Shown one piece after another: positions 22,831-35,775 of a DNA stretch of 64,000 nt (position 1 is its first letter; each line of letters begins with the position of its first letter). Both the position numbers and the translations under genes were made by a program. The notes below the pieces were generated by a model. It saw only the letters and a program-made list of their open reading frames with translations. It did no database searches and was not told the DNA's origin. The DNA comes from Lepidonotus clava (Eukaryota; Annelida; Polychaeta; Phyllodocida; Polynoidae). The stretch is from positions 32,314,949 to 32,378,948 of the forward strand of contig OW387143.1 of the NCBI GenBank assembly GCA_936440205.1, given 5' to 3'.

Positions 22831-25300
22831 ATAATATTTTTCTTTCAAATTCATATATATCTAGGCCTAAGCCCCCTCCATTGGATCTTGGAATACACCG
22901 GCCCCTAAGTGCCTACAGCACTTAACTTGATCCATTAAATCAATGGCGCTTTTGATCTAGTTTGATTTTAATGACCAAATTAAACGTATTAACCTACATT
23001 TAGAGAGCCCATCTGAATCTGTCAGTCTAATCTTGCTAGAAGAAATGTGTAAAAAGATTAAACTTTTTTTGAAGTATAGCGCTTGATGAAGAAGTTTGAG
23101 AGAGCTTCTCTTGTAGGACAAATAAAATCATTCATATCAATATAAATTGTCTCATATAAACATTTCATATTTCCTTACAATTTGACCCGCGAGGGGAAGC
23201 TATTCCTACTCTGTTGGCTTAAATTAATTCACACTGTAATGAGTACGTTGATAGATTATGTTTTTGAACCCATAATATAGATATGAACCCTAGGTTTTGG
23301 TATACACTTAGCACCCCATACTTACATACCAAAGCTATGGGCTTATCATTTCCGAATCTCACCCAGAGGGGGCCTTCATAATGGGAACACACTCAAAGAT
23401 AATACTCAATTGGTGTAATTCAAATTATCCTCTTATCTTAGTTTAACTGGCATTATCTATCTAAGGTATGCCAATTCATTTTGCGGACTGTCCATGCAGT
23501 AAATAGTCTATTAAACAATGGGTGTTTTGTTAAGTAAAATTATAATTGGGCTAAATTGGAAATACTTTTGTTATAATGACTAATTGATAAAAGCAGATGG
23601 GCAATAATTCTCATTGGCAACATATGACTGCTAGTTACTTCCTTTTGATAACCTGTTCCCTGAATTGAAGAACCGGTTGGCTTCTAAAGGCTGAGAAAAA
23701 GTAGAGTTTTTGTTGGCTTCAGAAGTCTGGGAAAAAGGAAAGAATAGCCTTAGTGGGGTAGGTACCTAATTCTTAAAAAAGGAAAAAAGTTTGTCAATGG
23801 AGGGTGGTATTCGCAATTTTAACTAGCGTTGGATATAAAGAGTTGCTTTTATAAAGAGGCATTTTATATGGGGAAATATAGAAAGGCCCAGTTTTGTTAT
23901 TAGGGTTACGTACGTTTCTTATTGTAGCTTTCATTCAGATTAAGTTACCATTTCAAAAAGAAACGCTACAATACGCTATTCAGTATACCATAGACATGCT
24001 TGAAAAGATGTCCACCAGGATGAAGCATTAAGTCAATGTCTTAAAAAGAATAAAAAGAAATAAAGAGTTATATATGCAGAAGATGGGATGTTACTTTTTA
24101 GCCTCACATACTTAAACATAATAAAGACTTAAAAAAGTGCCATGTATCATTTTACAACAGATGAATGGTTAAGAATCTGAACATGTATGTTTTATACAAA
24201 TGGAAACATGCTAGTTAGAACACAGACTGTGTCAGTGGAGCAGACTACGCTAGTCAGAAACCATTAAAACTTCTTAGGTACATAGATGATCACAGCGGCT
24301 AGATCTTATCAAACACATACTTAGTGATACGAGCCAACCAGACATGGTAGAACCAGCATGAGTCAGTGGCCCAACTCGCCACACATCCAATTTTAAATAA
24401 TATTTAAAATCTAACACCTTGATTGAAAGTAAGCCTTAAGTAAATTGTTCATTGAAATTGTATTATAACAGGATGCAGTTATTGCACAAAAAGAGGACCA
24501 CCTAGTAGCAGTGTCTTCGTGCTTTTTTCCCACCTGAACAAGTCATATATTTGGTCCCGTTTTTGAACAACGGTGACCTAGGGAGGGGTCGGGACTGAGG
24601 GTAGAATCTGAGCACAGGGGCGGGGTGTTTGAGTATGGGGGGGGGGCACTTTCACAGATTTTATTATAGTGGCATGGTGGAAACTTTGGCTTGGATGCCT
24701 TGGATTTATCTGTCTACATTAATGACAGTGATATCACAGGACTTGTAGATGCACGTTTTTAACACTATATTTACTTCTAAGTATCGAGTGTAACATAAAT
24801 GATTTAGATTATTGCGTTATAACATGAGTATATCATGCTAAATGTCTACATAAGATTGTATCAGTGCATTTTCATGTTTTAGCAGGTATATGTTCACACC
24901 TCTCTTTTGTCTCAATTTCCTGTAATTTTAACATGCAACCCCGTGCTTAAAATAACTCCCACATCAGAGACTCTAACACAATTTATTTCTATATATCAGT
25001 TTTTGGTAAAACATCTCTATGAAAAGTACCCACTCCCATGGAGGTAGGGACCAGGTGAGACAGACGTGGGCGTGCAGACCCCAGCAGGGCCGTTACCTCA
25101 GACAGGTAAAGAGTGGGGGGAGGTCATATAAGCGTGTTAGCTCACGTTGCCAGACGCCCAGGTAGACAGAACACAACCACAGCAATTCAAGAAAGCCAGG
25201 TATAGTTAGAAGACACCTGCCTTCCCCCAGTGACTGTATGACACCCATCCCTCCGCCCGACGCCTATAACTCCTCCACGGTGGCGCCCGGTGACTCCAGG
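22831..25300. other. AT-rich intronic DNA, no gene recognised
   Basis: A segment near 23083 reads CTTGATGAAGAAG, a short stem, then ACAAATAAAATC, loosely like the retroelement ends at 13.5 and 32.6 kb. A GC-richer patch with a G run lies near 24550-24650, and another patch at 25030-25300. No coding exon is supported. Confidence 0.45.
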
Positions 25301-28300
25301 TGAAACCTACCTGTCACTGCCGCCACCCTACACTCCGCCTCCTCCAGTGTGCGCCTACACCCTCTCCTGGGTCTTAGCTGTTGGTTATGAAAAAAATATA
25401 CCGGAAAAAAAAGGAGGACAGTTTAAGTGTGAGCCCACCCGTTATTGTGTTCGTCCTAGAATGCACAATTTAAAAAGAATTCAGAATGCTGCCTTTATGT
25501 TGTTGGCATTGACTTGCTGGTTTTAATTCATAAGAGCGGGTGGCATTGAAGGGGAATTCGGCTGTATTGTGGGTTTGATTCCCCATTACGGCAGGGTCCC
25601 CTTCCCTCATGCAATGGTTAAGATGACCATATTTTGCCTAAAATAATGGTGGGTATAGACTATATAACATTACTAATAGGACCCCAGTCTTTTCTTTCTT
25701 TGATTTGGAGATATTCATTGAAGAGTTTCTTCCTCTAACAACCGGTTTAATTGACCATCCTGAAGACAGAAACTCAATGTCACTGTGTCGTTGCCTTGCT
25801 GTGTGATCTAAGCAGTTAGCACAAGACAAAAAACTCTGACAGACAGCCAGCTAACCAGCCATCTATGTAGGCGTTGTGCAGGTGACTTCATGTCCTTAAA
25901 AATGGACTCAACAGTATGTTGGTTCATTTAAAAACATGTCTTTTGTAAGGCATATAATCGCATTATTGTCTCAATGCAGTCATGTTCACATTTTAATGCC
26001 AACTAAGTATAGACATAATGATATGAATAGATAATAAAGTAAGTTTTTATTGGTCATGTGGTCATGGTGATCCCAGGGTGATCACCAAAAACTTGTTACT
26101 TGAGCCAGTCTGTACAGTATCTGTAACCAAAAAGAGGGGATATTGAGTTGTGTCTTGTGAGTGTGGGTTACCTTTGTCTCCTACTCTCCCAGGTGTGTTA
26201 AAAACCCTGGAGGAGTCGTCTTACCTGGTGTTTACCTTCACGTCTTGAGATTGATACCTGGCTCCTGTGTGTTCAGTTTGCATGAGGGAACTACGACTTA
26301 CCTAGCTTACAAAACCTGGAAGAATTTGTGTGAAATTAAAAAAAATATTGGTCAGAAAGAACCATGTTACATAAGTAGTCCCCCTCTCCGAATACATGTG
26401 TATTACAAAATTTAGGTAAAAATGTCAATAGGAGGATAAACAGTAAGCGTCAAGCAAATGTTTCGGTTTTTCCCTGAATTTCATTGTTCCTTTCTTGGCG
26501 GGGTTGGTAGGGATTAAGGTTGAATCCTGAAAGGCCTGAACCACTTTTCAGCGTGAAAAAATGATGTGAAAAACCACTACAGATCCACTTGACCACCTGC
26601 TACCCATTTCCAAATGTACAGGTACAACCTCAGAAAATACCGACATTTTTGGTTTTCTAAACAATAGATTCACCTCAAAACAAAGTTGTTCTTTTTTTCA
26701 ATTCTCCCTGCTCGGTAAAAGTGAACTAAATTCCTCAGGTTTCAGGCATAATTGGTGACAGTTGGCAGCGGTTAGTTCGTATTAAGAGAATTTATAGGAT
26801 GAGGAAGGACATGTATTATTTAGGACTCTGCTGGCAGATGGTCTATAGAATCTGATCGATTTTCAAGTTGCCCAGTTGTTGTCATAGAATGACTAATGAC
26901 GTGAGCAAAAACCTACGTATACAGAAGCTATACACAAAAGAAATGATTGAAGTCTCATGAGACAAAAATGTAGATACAGTAATAAATGAATGAGCAGGCA
27001 TTAAAACAAATAGTGATTTATAAAGTGGCCCATGCTGACCGCTAAGTATCAAAATTAATGGGAATTGACCGGCTTACGTAAAACAAATTTCCCATTAAAT
27101 ACTTTCCAAGATTTCAAAGTAAGTTTAAACGACACGATATCAGTGTCTGCAACGTGTGCATATCTTCACATCTACAGCAGTACGCAAAATCGCTGCTTAT
27201 TCCAAGTCTGAATTGACTCTAAGAGAAAAATGGAACAACATTTGACTGTTTCAACAAATACTTTTATTGTAGAGCAGCCATGAGGGATCTGACGAATACT
27301 AAAATCAATCGACCTTCCTCATAGTATAATCAGGTATTGCTCATTTTGGTGACAAGTTGTTAACAGTAACATTGTTGTTTATTCCCATCACCATGTGTGA
27401 ATATACCCGGCCAATGAGAGGGGAATTTCCATAGATTTGATCATCACTTTTCAAATCGATACGTTGAAGGCGCTCTGTGGCCATGTAGTAGGGTGATTCC
27501 CGACTCCCCACCACCGAGTGTTTACACCTTACAGCCTCCTTACGTTACAAGTATTGATTGGGAGTGTTTCTTCGCGACTGACGTTATCGGTGTATTTAAT
27601 TCGTCAATACAATGAAGTGAGAGCCGCTCATGTTTGGACGTGTAGCCTGTATGATGTTGAGAGACTGAGACTGGCTCGATATTTTTCTCAGTGGCTCAGG
27701 GGTTTAAAGTGGGTATTTTGAAATCATTTGAAATTCTTTTATGAAAGATTTGATGAATATGAGAAGGAAGATTTTAAGATTACCCAGTTTATGATCAAAT
27801 AAGACATGAAAAGAATTCTTATTTTATGTCATCTTCCTTTGTTTCTTCCCCAAGATGCATTCCTTGCAGATAATTGGAATGAAGGAATGTCCTGGAAATT
27901 TGAGGGCCTTAATCAGTGAATCGAAGTTAGATATTCCACAAAAGTCGCAGCACCTGTCCATACAATAGAAAACATACACACCCTCATCTGACCTAACAAG
28001 ATTCAAATTTTATAGCAAGATGACTCAGGATAATGTAAATACAAAAAAGGGGAAAAATAAAATCTGCTGCAGCCATAAAAAGTTGTCTGACTGACTTAGT
28101 TCAAAAACTACAGTCATAGATCATTTGTTGTGAAGGGGGTGTTCTTAACACTGGCTCGTATGGGATCAAAAACTCGGCCATCCCTGGCCCAGTAACACTA
28201 ACAGGGTGGTGGCGCGGGTAGGGAGCATTCCTACACCACCCACTCAGTGTATTTATTGGCTACATCAACCTTTTGTATAGGGCACACTTTCCTGGGCCTG

Positions 28301-30120
28301 GTCAATAAAATAAAAGTAGAGTGGAGGCACCTTTATACTTGTATGGGTGTCAGATGAAATCAAGGGATAGTTTGCGGTGACTTCAGAAGTCGTCAAGGGG
28401 TGTACTTTTGAAAGCTTTAATTTTTTTATTTAATTTTTTTAATTTTACCGAGAATCGAAAGTGGATCAAGTCAATTGGAAGAAAATTGCCGTTAGTCTGG
28501 ACAATTTGACATAAAAAGAACAAGGCCCATACCGGTATTTGTAACGTTTAAATTCAATCTAAGTAAATGCGGTATTTCAGATTGCATATTCAATAATTTA
28601 TAGTCTTAGCCATCATCAGTGGTGGTCCCTGTTGCTCTCTCAGCCACCCCAAAGTCCGTTTGTACTTCGGCCTCCATCATACAGATACCTGTAATTAATT
28701 ACCTGGGGTGGCCAGGGTTAACCCAATAGATGAGTAACGCAGTTACCTAAGGGTGGACACGACGTATAAGGTGAAGGATTAGGAGACAGGTAAGTAACTT
28801 AGCCCTGACCCGATGTATGGGGGTTATACACAGGTGTGTGAACTGACTGTGACACCTGTCTGATCACCTTAGGGGACCACCCCTCTCACACCTGGAGATA
28901 CTGATCACCTGTACTCTATACTTCTTCCCTCCTGTATCACCCCAGGGACAGACTGAAGGTTTATTTACAGGGAGTAATGGTCGCCTAGAATGCAATACTC
29001 ATATTTGCTTCAAGAGGCAAACAACTATTTGCTAACATCTTAAGTGATAAAAAACTAAGACAAAGAATTGATTCGAATATAGCATGCTTTAGGAAGAGAA
29101 CATAAACACTAATGTCTGTCTGTACTGCACTTAAAGTATAAAATTTCAATTTAGTTTCATGAATTCGGTAAAACAAAAACAAAACAAAACCAAAGAATAT
29201 TAACAATAGTAGCAGAAGTAGGAAATATTAGGTTTTCCCATTAAAAAGCATGGGGACCCCCAGGAATAGTTGTCACTGTTTACTCTGACTGTCTAGACTT
29301 TTACCGTTAGGAACATAATATGATATTTCAGTAGTGCTTTTAATGTTCACTTTGATAACGTTTGAACCTAAATGTGCCTGCAAATACATTCCAAAATGAT
29401 TGGAGTTAACCATTTATCATTTTCAAGAAACTGACATAAATCAATCTACAAAGATAACTGAGGTGTCATATCTACTCATCAAATCGAAACCATCTGAAGG
29501 TTGATCGAGATATCATCACTCCTTTAGATAAATCCCATCGAGTGACCTATAAAAGAATCCATGTATCTAGCCAAACCATGACGTCATTGTGGGACATTAA
29601 AAAAATGAGCGATAATAGGGCCAGGTGTGTTTGTAGTGTTTGTTGTCTGCTGACGGGCAGGTAAAACCACTAGTACTAACTGCTCCAGGTGGACCCGGCC
29701 TAGTTGACTCATACTGGAGGATCGATTAGTTAGACCCACGGAGTGATTGACCTCTAGGGGTCAGAATCGGGGCCGAAGGGGGTGGGGGTGCCAATGATAT
29801 GACATCATTTGGCACAGGTAGAGTTGGTGTTATCAGTTTAGTTCTTCAGATGTGCTTGGAGTGGCGAGAGGCTAGCACCTTATCATATGTCTATATGACA
29901 TATGAAACTTTTATTGTCAGCTGAGCGGTGCCAAAGTACCCCCTACTTCCTTGTAAAGCGATATTGTGTTTCTGTTTCTCTTAGTTTGGGGGATAATGGA
30001 GAAAAATATCGGTTGCATGAAGAAGGATTAATGCTTTATGAAGTAACATCGACTATAGTGCTTTAGTAGTGTGATGAATGCCTATTCATCCAAATATGTA
30101 GAGATCAAAATAAGAGAAAA
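25301..30120. other. AT-rich intronic DNA with small GC patches
   Basis: Seen: a possible polymerase III B box (GGTTTGATTCC) near 25570 without an A box; a good acceptor-like tract CTCCTACTCTCCCAG near 26190 followed by a weak donor (GTGTGT) and no coding continuation; a patch rich in AGGTGACC-like words at 28680-28970. No RNA gene, exon or mobile element could be supported. Confidence 0.4.
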
Positions 30121-30146
30121 TAAGGTAATATGACAAAAGGTATGTA

Positions 30147-31010
30147 TGTTCGTAAAAGGAACGAAAGTGTAAAAGAACGAAATATGTAAAAGGAACGAAA
30201 GTGTAAAAAGCCCGAAAAAGAGGCCCGAATATGTAAAGGAACGAAAGTGTAAAGGAACGAATATGTAAAGGAACGAGACCCGGAAAGATGTAAACCGGAA
30301 GTGATATGTAAACCGGAAACGAGAATGTAAACCGGAAGTGACGTCAGTTGTAGATCACGTGACTGAAAGCAGCCAATCAGGGCTGACCTCTAGGGTATAT
30401 AAAGGGGCGGTGAGGCCCGAATAAACAGAGTTCTTTAACAGTTCTCCTTGTGTCCAGACGTGTCTTCTTCCCTTGAACAACCGCTGAGATGAGCCGATAC
30501 GAGTTAATTAACCAGAAGTTAGAGTAAAATAGTCGAAGTTCGAGATAAAGAGGAGAAACTTAGGGTAGGGGCCCGGCGGAACGAGAACAAGGAACGGAGG
30601 ACCGAGGTAGGGCGCGAAGGCCCGAAACCGTCCCGGAAGTGTAGGCGCAGCATGGCACGAAGGCATGGAGAGCGGAACGGAGACCTGGAGTCCGCGGGGA
30701 CGAGGGCGCGGCAGGCTCGGCCCCACGCTACCAAACAATAGGCGACCGTCGGCCCGACGGCCCCGCGGACCGGAACCCGAGGTGGACCGCCCTGTCGAGG
30801 TGAATGCCGGTCTGGGAGATAGAACGAGACGAAGCACGGCCTCCCCGTACCCCTACCATAATTTCCCTTCCCCGCAGTCCTCCGTTTGACATCGAGCACC
30901 GATTCCCGACCGATTCGCTCAGCCCCCCCCTCGTGCGCGAGGCACGACTCTAAAAACACATCTCGGTTCTTGGCCCGGATTCCCCGTCCGCCCCGAGACC
31001 CGAACAATCC
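30147..31010 (+). mobile_element. LTR-like fossil with part of the adjoining leader region
   Basis: From 30147 to about 30345 short tandem words alternate (ACGAAAGTGTAAA, ACGAATATGTAAA, GTAAACCGGAAGTG). Then come TGACGTCA, CACGTGAC, AGCCAATCAG, a TATATAAA box at 30396 and AATAAA at 30420, and the block closes near ...TTGAACA at 30479. Direct-repeat enhancer words, TATA box, polyadenylation signal and a terminal CA are what a retroviral-type LTR shows. To about 31010 the adjoining DNA is strongly CpG-rich and Arg/Gly/Pro-coding, as in some leader or gag-proximal regions. No partner LTR, reverse transcriptase or integrase was found, so it is an incomplete, broken copy. The alternative is a host TATA promoter. 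Confidence 0.4.
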
Positions 31011-32565
31011 CCACGTTCCTCTGCTGTAAGAATCGGCAACCCCGACTTACCAGAGAACGTCACAGTAGTATGGGATGCAAAATAGCCTAGGGCTAGGTTA
31101 CAATGAGTCAGGGTGTGACGAAAAACGGGAGGTTTTACTGGCGCTTGAGAATCTGGCATTGTGCCACTTTAGTATCCAAGTAGTGCATAAGGATGAAGTT
31201 CATTCAGAACATCTGAAATTCACACTATAAAAACAGAAATAATGACGAAAATGAGAAACCATTACACACCCTTAATTCCAGTTCACACATGGGTGTGATC
31301 AGTAATTCTTTACAACAAAAATGTCTGAAATGTTACAAGCAGCAAAAATAATTTTAGAAAAAAAAAAGTGTTTCTTGATTCAGTGTTTTTAAAGAGACAA
31401 CTCTGCACTTGATTCATGCACTTTTAATACTGCCTAATTACACGTTCTGGCAGTTCTTAATGAAGCAGAATGGGGAACAATTTTCTTTAGCGTTCCAGCC
31501 ATGGGATTTTTTAAAACAATTTTGGCAATAATAAAGTAGGATTCTGACTGAATTCCTGGCCATGCCGTTAAGGAGCCATGTGACCCGCCCCTAATTAAAA
31601 TTAGCCTAATATTATTGATTCAGGTTTTTGCCCGAGGCGCGCCAAGTATGGACACCACCCCCTGCCTGCTGTAGTGGCCATGACACCTGGTGGCAATCTG
31701 TGAAACTACAATTCTCCAAATAATCTAATGAGAACAACACAGCCCCCCAGGGGATGGTGTCCGATAGGGGGATTGTTTTCGGAGGCAAGCACTTTTTAAA
31801 TGAAATATTTTCATTCAGAGGATTATTCTCAGAAACTTCATTGGTTGGGTGTTTGCAGTCAGGAGAAGAAAACCCAAAGTGCAGGACCAGACTTCATGCA
31901 TCTAATAAAAGAATAAATTATAACAAACAAATAACAACACCTTTTGTAAGCGATAAAATGAAATCACTGTTTGTAGTCAGACCGAGGTATAACAAAGAAC
32001 ATTTTTCCTTTTTTTTTTCTAGGACACTATTCAGTGTACAGATTCTTAGGAAAATTACATGCAGCATAATTACATACATCTTAAAGTCTAGAAAAATTTT
32101 GATAACGCAACAACGTCAAGTAATTCTCGTAATCAACCATTGTAGAGCCATCTTATCTATAGAAAAAACATGATAAGTCACCACATTTTCCCTCACTCAC
32201 TACACGGCCTGGCGTATTTACCCAAGCCATTGCAGCCCCTCTCAGCCGTCACTTTGGGGTGTTTTTAATTGTGAGCCCCGGTCATTGAGGCCGTGTTAAG
32301 GTGTTGACCCAGCTCTCCGGGCTGGGGCACTCCTCCATTGTCCCCTCATCCTCCAGTGTGTACCTCCAGGGTCCCCTCAAAGAACTTAAGTCACACTGAG
32401 TAGTGTAGAGGGAAGAGAGTGGCTTTAGTGAATAGAGCAGTGGTACATCAATGGAAAGGCGACTGTAGGAAAGTACCGTTAAATAAAAAAGAATTGGCAA
32501 CTATTATGTGAAATTTGTGGTTTCAACACTTGAAACAAGCCCCTTATACTGGGAATTTATGTATA
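31011..32565. other. AT-rich intronic DNA, no gene recognised
   Basis: Contains CCCGAGGCGCGCCAAG near 31632 and a C-rich patch around 32195-32370 with TCCTCCAGTGTGTACC. Open frames are short or composition-driven. Confidence 0.45.
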
Positions 32566-32670
32566 TTTCAACCCTGGAAAAGGCCTGTTAAAGGGCTAAA
32601 CATGTCGGTTAATAAAATTGTTTAGAATCATTCACTTACTGCAATCTTTGTGTTGGTTGATAGTTAAGTT
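32566..32670 (+). mobile_element. Retroelement 3'-end-like fragment, + strand, partner of 13432-13535
   Basis: Reads ACCCTGGAAAAGGCCTGTTA, AAGGGCTAAACATGTCGG, TTAATAAAATTGTTTA and then TGTTGGTTGATAGTTAAG. Over about 100 bp it aligns with the reverse complement of 13432-13535. A conserved hairpin-forming AACCC..AGGGC block, then (G/T)AAACATGTCGG and an AATAAA signal, suggest the 3' end of a retroelement family. No coding part is adjacent. Confidence 0.55.
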
Positions 32671-34524
32671 CAAATTTTGATAAAAAAGCGAAGCAAGGAT
32701 AGTTTCCAAAGATATTTTCAAACCGTACCATGGACACTCACCATTATACCGGGCATGTTCTTTGGTCACCAACCTGATGAAAAGGTTACTGGTTTAAATC
32801 TTGGAAATGGAGATGATCATTGTGTTTCCATGCATTTCACATCCAGGCAGGCCAGGGCTATGCCAATGGCCTACTTCAAGCAGAAATTATTTGCCAGTAG
32901 CCCACCATTTCAAGCAACAGCTTTAGTTTTAACTTCAGACCGATCAATTAACAACTACAACATTTTATTAGTAGCTAAGTGAACGAACTAGTTTTAGTGT
33001 CTGTCAATCAGTTAAGAGGAAATTTAACGAGTACTTAGAATTGATATCTAACACTTATTACATGTCGTTCCATGCACATAATACAAATGGGAACAAAACA
33101 ACTGCAATATATTCCATACTGATTGTTGCTGTCCAACCAGAATTGAGAAAAACAGCCCTTCAGTTTTTCCTAAACAAGGATGAAAGTTATTTAACAAAAA
33201 TATTCCATACTGATATTTGATTTTAAGATAGATTGATAATCCTAAGATATATATTTTTTGTTGATAATTGACATATCTGAAATATTTGACCTGTCAAAGT
33301 CTACCACTTGTAGGTGTCCCAAATTGACGTGGACACAAGCTGGTAACACTCAGACCCTGTTATAAATCTGGCAACCTGTCCACACACCGCCACCTTCACA
33401 CTGCGCCGTGTGCAGGGCAGTATATGATGGATGCTAGAATCTAATGTACTCCAACACGAAGGTTGACTTTCCCAGAAATGGCGGGTTGAAAGGTCATATA
33501 GTATGGATGTATTCTCACCTAATTCAATGACAATAAAGCACTTGATCTCACTGACAAATATTTATAGTCATGTTATCTGTTGATCTGAAGGTATGTGGTT
33601 AAATTCTTGACATTGGATTTGTTTTATGTTCTGAAACCTAGAATGGTAAGTAACTACTGAGATGTCTTTCACACATAAATGAGAGTAAATGTTCGTTTTT
33701 TCTTAGTAAAATATTCTGAAAATATTTAGCAGATTGGTACGGACAAATTGTACTGGCCTTGGAATATATACATGAGAAAACTTCAAAAAAGAAATGTGTC
33801 TAAAACTAAAGTTTTTTTTTAATCAAAACGCTTCTCAAGGGTTCGTTTCATAGTTAAGAAACTAACACGGTGACATGGGTTTTTATTGCAGATTTGAACT
33901 CCTCATATTTTAGACTTGTTGTGGCAAAAAATTCAGAACGATCTGAGAGTTTTGGGTTCATGGATGCATCACCTTAAAGATAGTGTAGGTTATATCTCAC
34001 ATCCTGTACATGCTTCAGATAACATGTCAAGTTAAGACTATCAGCTACTATCTTAGAATCAGATATACCATGCTGTGCCCTAGTTTTGGGATGGTAAAAT
34101 GTAGGAAAAGGATTTTTGATAATGGTTGGTCATAAAGTGTTTCCCCGTGGTTTAGTAAGGTACTTCCCCATCTCCGTCATCAGGCATGATGTGGGTCGTC
34201 AAGGAGATTTTGTAATGTGGGAAGAACATGATTCTAAGATAGATTGGTATAATTATATCACTTTGATAAGGCCAGACTAAAACACTTAAAAGGGTTGATA
34301 TTAATGGTAATTGAGTTGTCATGATTCTTAGGTGCCATTTCCCTACATTTGCCTGGACAGAAGCCACTAATTATGATTATGTGATAGAAAATATTTGTTT
34401 TGTTTGAAATTAGATATTTGATACCGTTCAGAAGACAACATTCTCATTACAACGATTCTTGTTGCTACACAGGCTGGAGACAGTATTCCGACATTAACAC
34501 AAAATATTACACCCTGATCAACTT
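32671..34524. other. AT-rich intronic DNA, no gene recognised
   Basis: A 101-codon + strand frame (32677-32982) immediately follows the retroelement end but has no recognised domain. A GC patch with ACACACCGCCACCTTCAC lies near 33380. Nothing else stands out. Confidence 0.45.
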
Positions 34525-35105
34525 GAGAAGCGCAGAGTCAAAACAGGTTTTTTGTAGCAATGCCTTAAACCGTGTGTTACAGAAGTTCAATATTGTCAGT
34601 GCATCCTTGTGCATTGTGTTACATGGATATAGATTGATGCGGTAATCTGTCATAGGGATGACTTCTGGGTGTCGGCACGTCCACACGGGTAGCACTGTCG
34701 GTAATTTAGCAGGGAGATCAGGACTGCGGAATCGAAACAATTTATTTCCAACAATGCCCTGAACCGTGTGTTACAAAAAACTAGTCAGTGCATCATTCTC
34801 GAGCATTGTGTTACATGAGTAGATTGAGACGCTGTAATCTGTCATATGGATGACCTCTGGGTGTCGGCACGTCCACACGGGTAGTGCTGTCAGAAATTTA
34901 GTAGGGGGATCAGGAGTGCAGAATTGAAACATTTTTCCTGTAACAATGACTTGGACAGTGTGTTACAGAAACTAGTCAGTGCATCTCTATGCATTGTGCT
35001 ACATGTGTAGATTGAGACGCTGCAATCCGTCATAGGGATGACCTCTGGGTGTCGGCACGTCCACACGGGTAACGTTGTCGGTAATTTAGTAGTAGGGGGA
35101 TCAGC
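34525..35105. repeat. Three tandem copies of a 190-bp repeat
   Basis: Each copy contains GTGTGTTACA, GTCAGTGCATC, GCATTGTG(T/C)TACATG, a TCTGTCATA/GGGATGAC block, and the invariant GGGTGTCGGCACGTCCACAC. The invariant block recurs at spacings of 192 and 188 bp (34671, 34863, 35051). Copies 2 and 3 are closest. No open frame runs through all three. Confidence 0.92.
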
Positions 35106-35209
35106 TGGCCCGAGTCACTGGTCACTGGGTATGTGGGTCAGCCGGTCGGGCGGCGTCTTGGATCCCTCTCCACCCCCTCTGTTATCATCCACCAGGGTGG
35201 TTTGATCGT

Positions 35210-35226
35210 GGGGGGGGGGGGGGGGG
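35210..35226 (+). repeat. G17 homopolymer
   Basis: Seventeen consecutive G. Length in the source genome may differ, since homopolymers are error-prone in assemblies. Confidence 0.8.
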
Positions 35227-35639
35227 TACTTAGTATTAAAATGGTACTCTGGAAGCAGCAAATTAATGCACAGGGCGAAGCTCAAGGGGTGTGGTTCTTT
35301 AGGATTCCGAAATAAGGAGGGTGTCAGATCTTAGAATATCTATACAATCTTGTCTTTTTTCCCTGACCAGATCTTCATAATATGCACTGTAATTCTTTTA
35401 ATAGACACTTTTGGCAAGTAGTTTTAATGGTCCTGGATTCCTTTGTGAACTGTGCTAGATCTTCGGACCATGTGCTTTTCAACGTAAATGGTTGACCATC
35501 AGTCTTTATTTTGTAATTCAGATAAACAAGTAGTGGTCAGTTTTCAATGATATACAGGGGCAATGATATTTCAATAATTGATGTGGTCAGTGGAGTATCC
35601 CCCCATCCAGCTCCTGTACTCATCCCTCCTTCCCCCTCA

Positions 35640-35775
35640 CCCCTGACCTGATTGACCTTCAGATGACCTTGCCGGTTCATGACGACCTCGTTAATGGAGT
35701 ACTCTCCCCAAGGACGTCCCTAAAGCAATTAGTCAGACAAAGGTCATAACTCAAGGTCACACCCAAGGTCAGGGG
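35640..35775. promoter_or_regulatory. Cluster of six nuclear-receptor half-sites
   Basis: TGACCT occurs at 35644, 35653 and 35664 with spacers of 3 and 5 nt (DR3 and DR5). AGGTCA occurs at 35741, 35754 and 35766. Three half-sites face one way and three the other, within 130 bp. DR5 is a preferred retinoic-acid-receptor/RXR spacing and DR3 is a VDR/thyroid-receptor-type spacing. TTAATGG and GCAATTAGTC lie between the two groups. Seen: the sites. Inferred: an intronic hormone- or retinoid-responsive enhancer. Confidence 0.45.

Noticed and set aside
24860-24895. TTTTCATGTTTTAGCAG|GTATATG as a recursive splice site
   Set aside because: Good acceptor, but GTATATG is a poor donor and no second consensus donor follows within 100 nt.
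25560-25580. tRNA gene from GGTTTGATTCC
   Set aside because: No A box or pairing acceptor stem at the right distance.
28780-28800. GACAG|GTAAGT as a fifth recursive splice site
   Set aside because: The donor half is perfect, but the preceding 20 bases are purine-rich (GGATTAGGAGACAG), so there is no acceptor.
30508-31007. 162-codon Arg/Gly/Pro-rich minus-strand frame
   Set aside because: Product of CpG-rich composition next to the LTR-like fossil; no similarity recognised, and not called as a gene.
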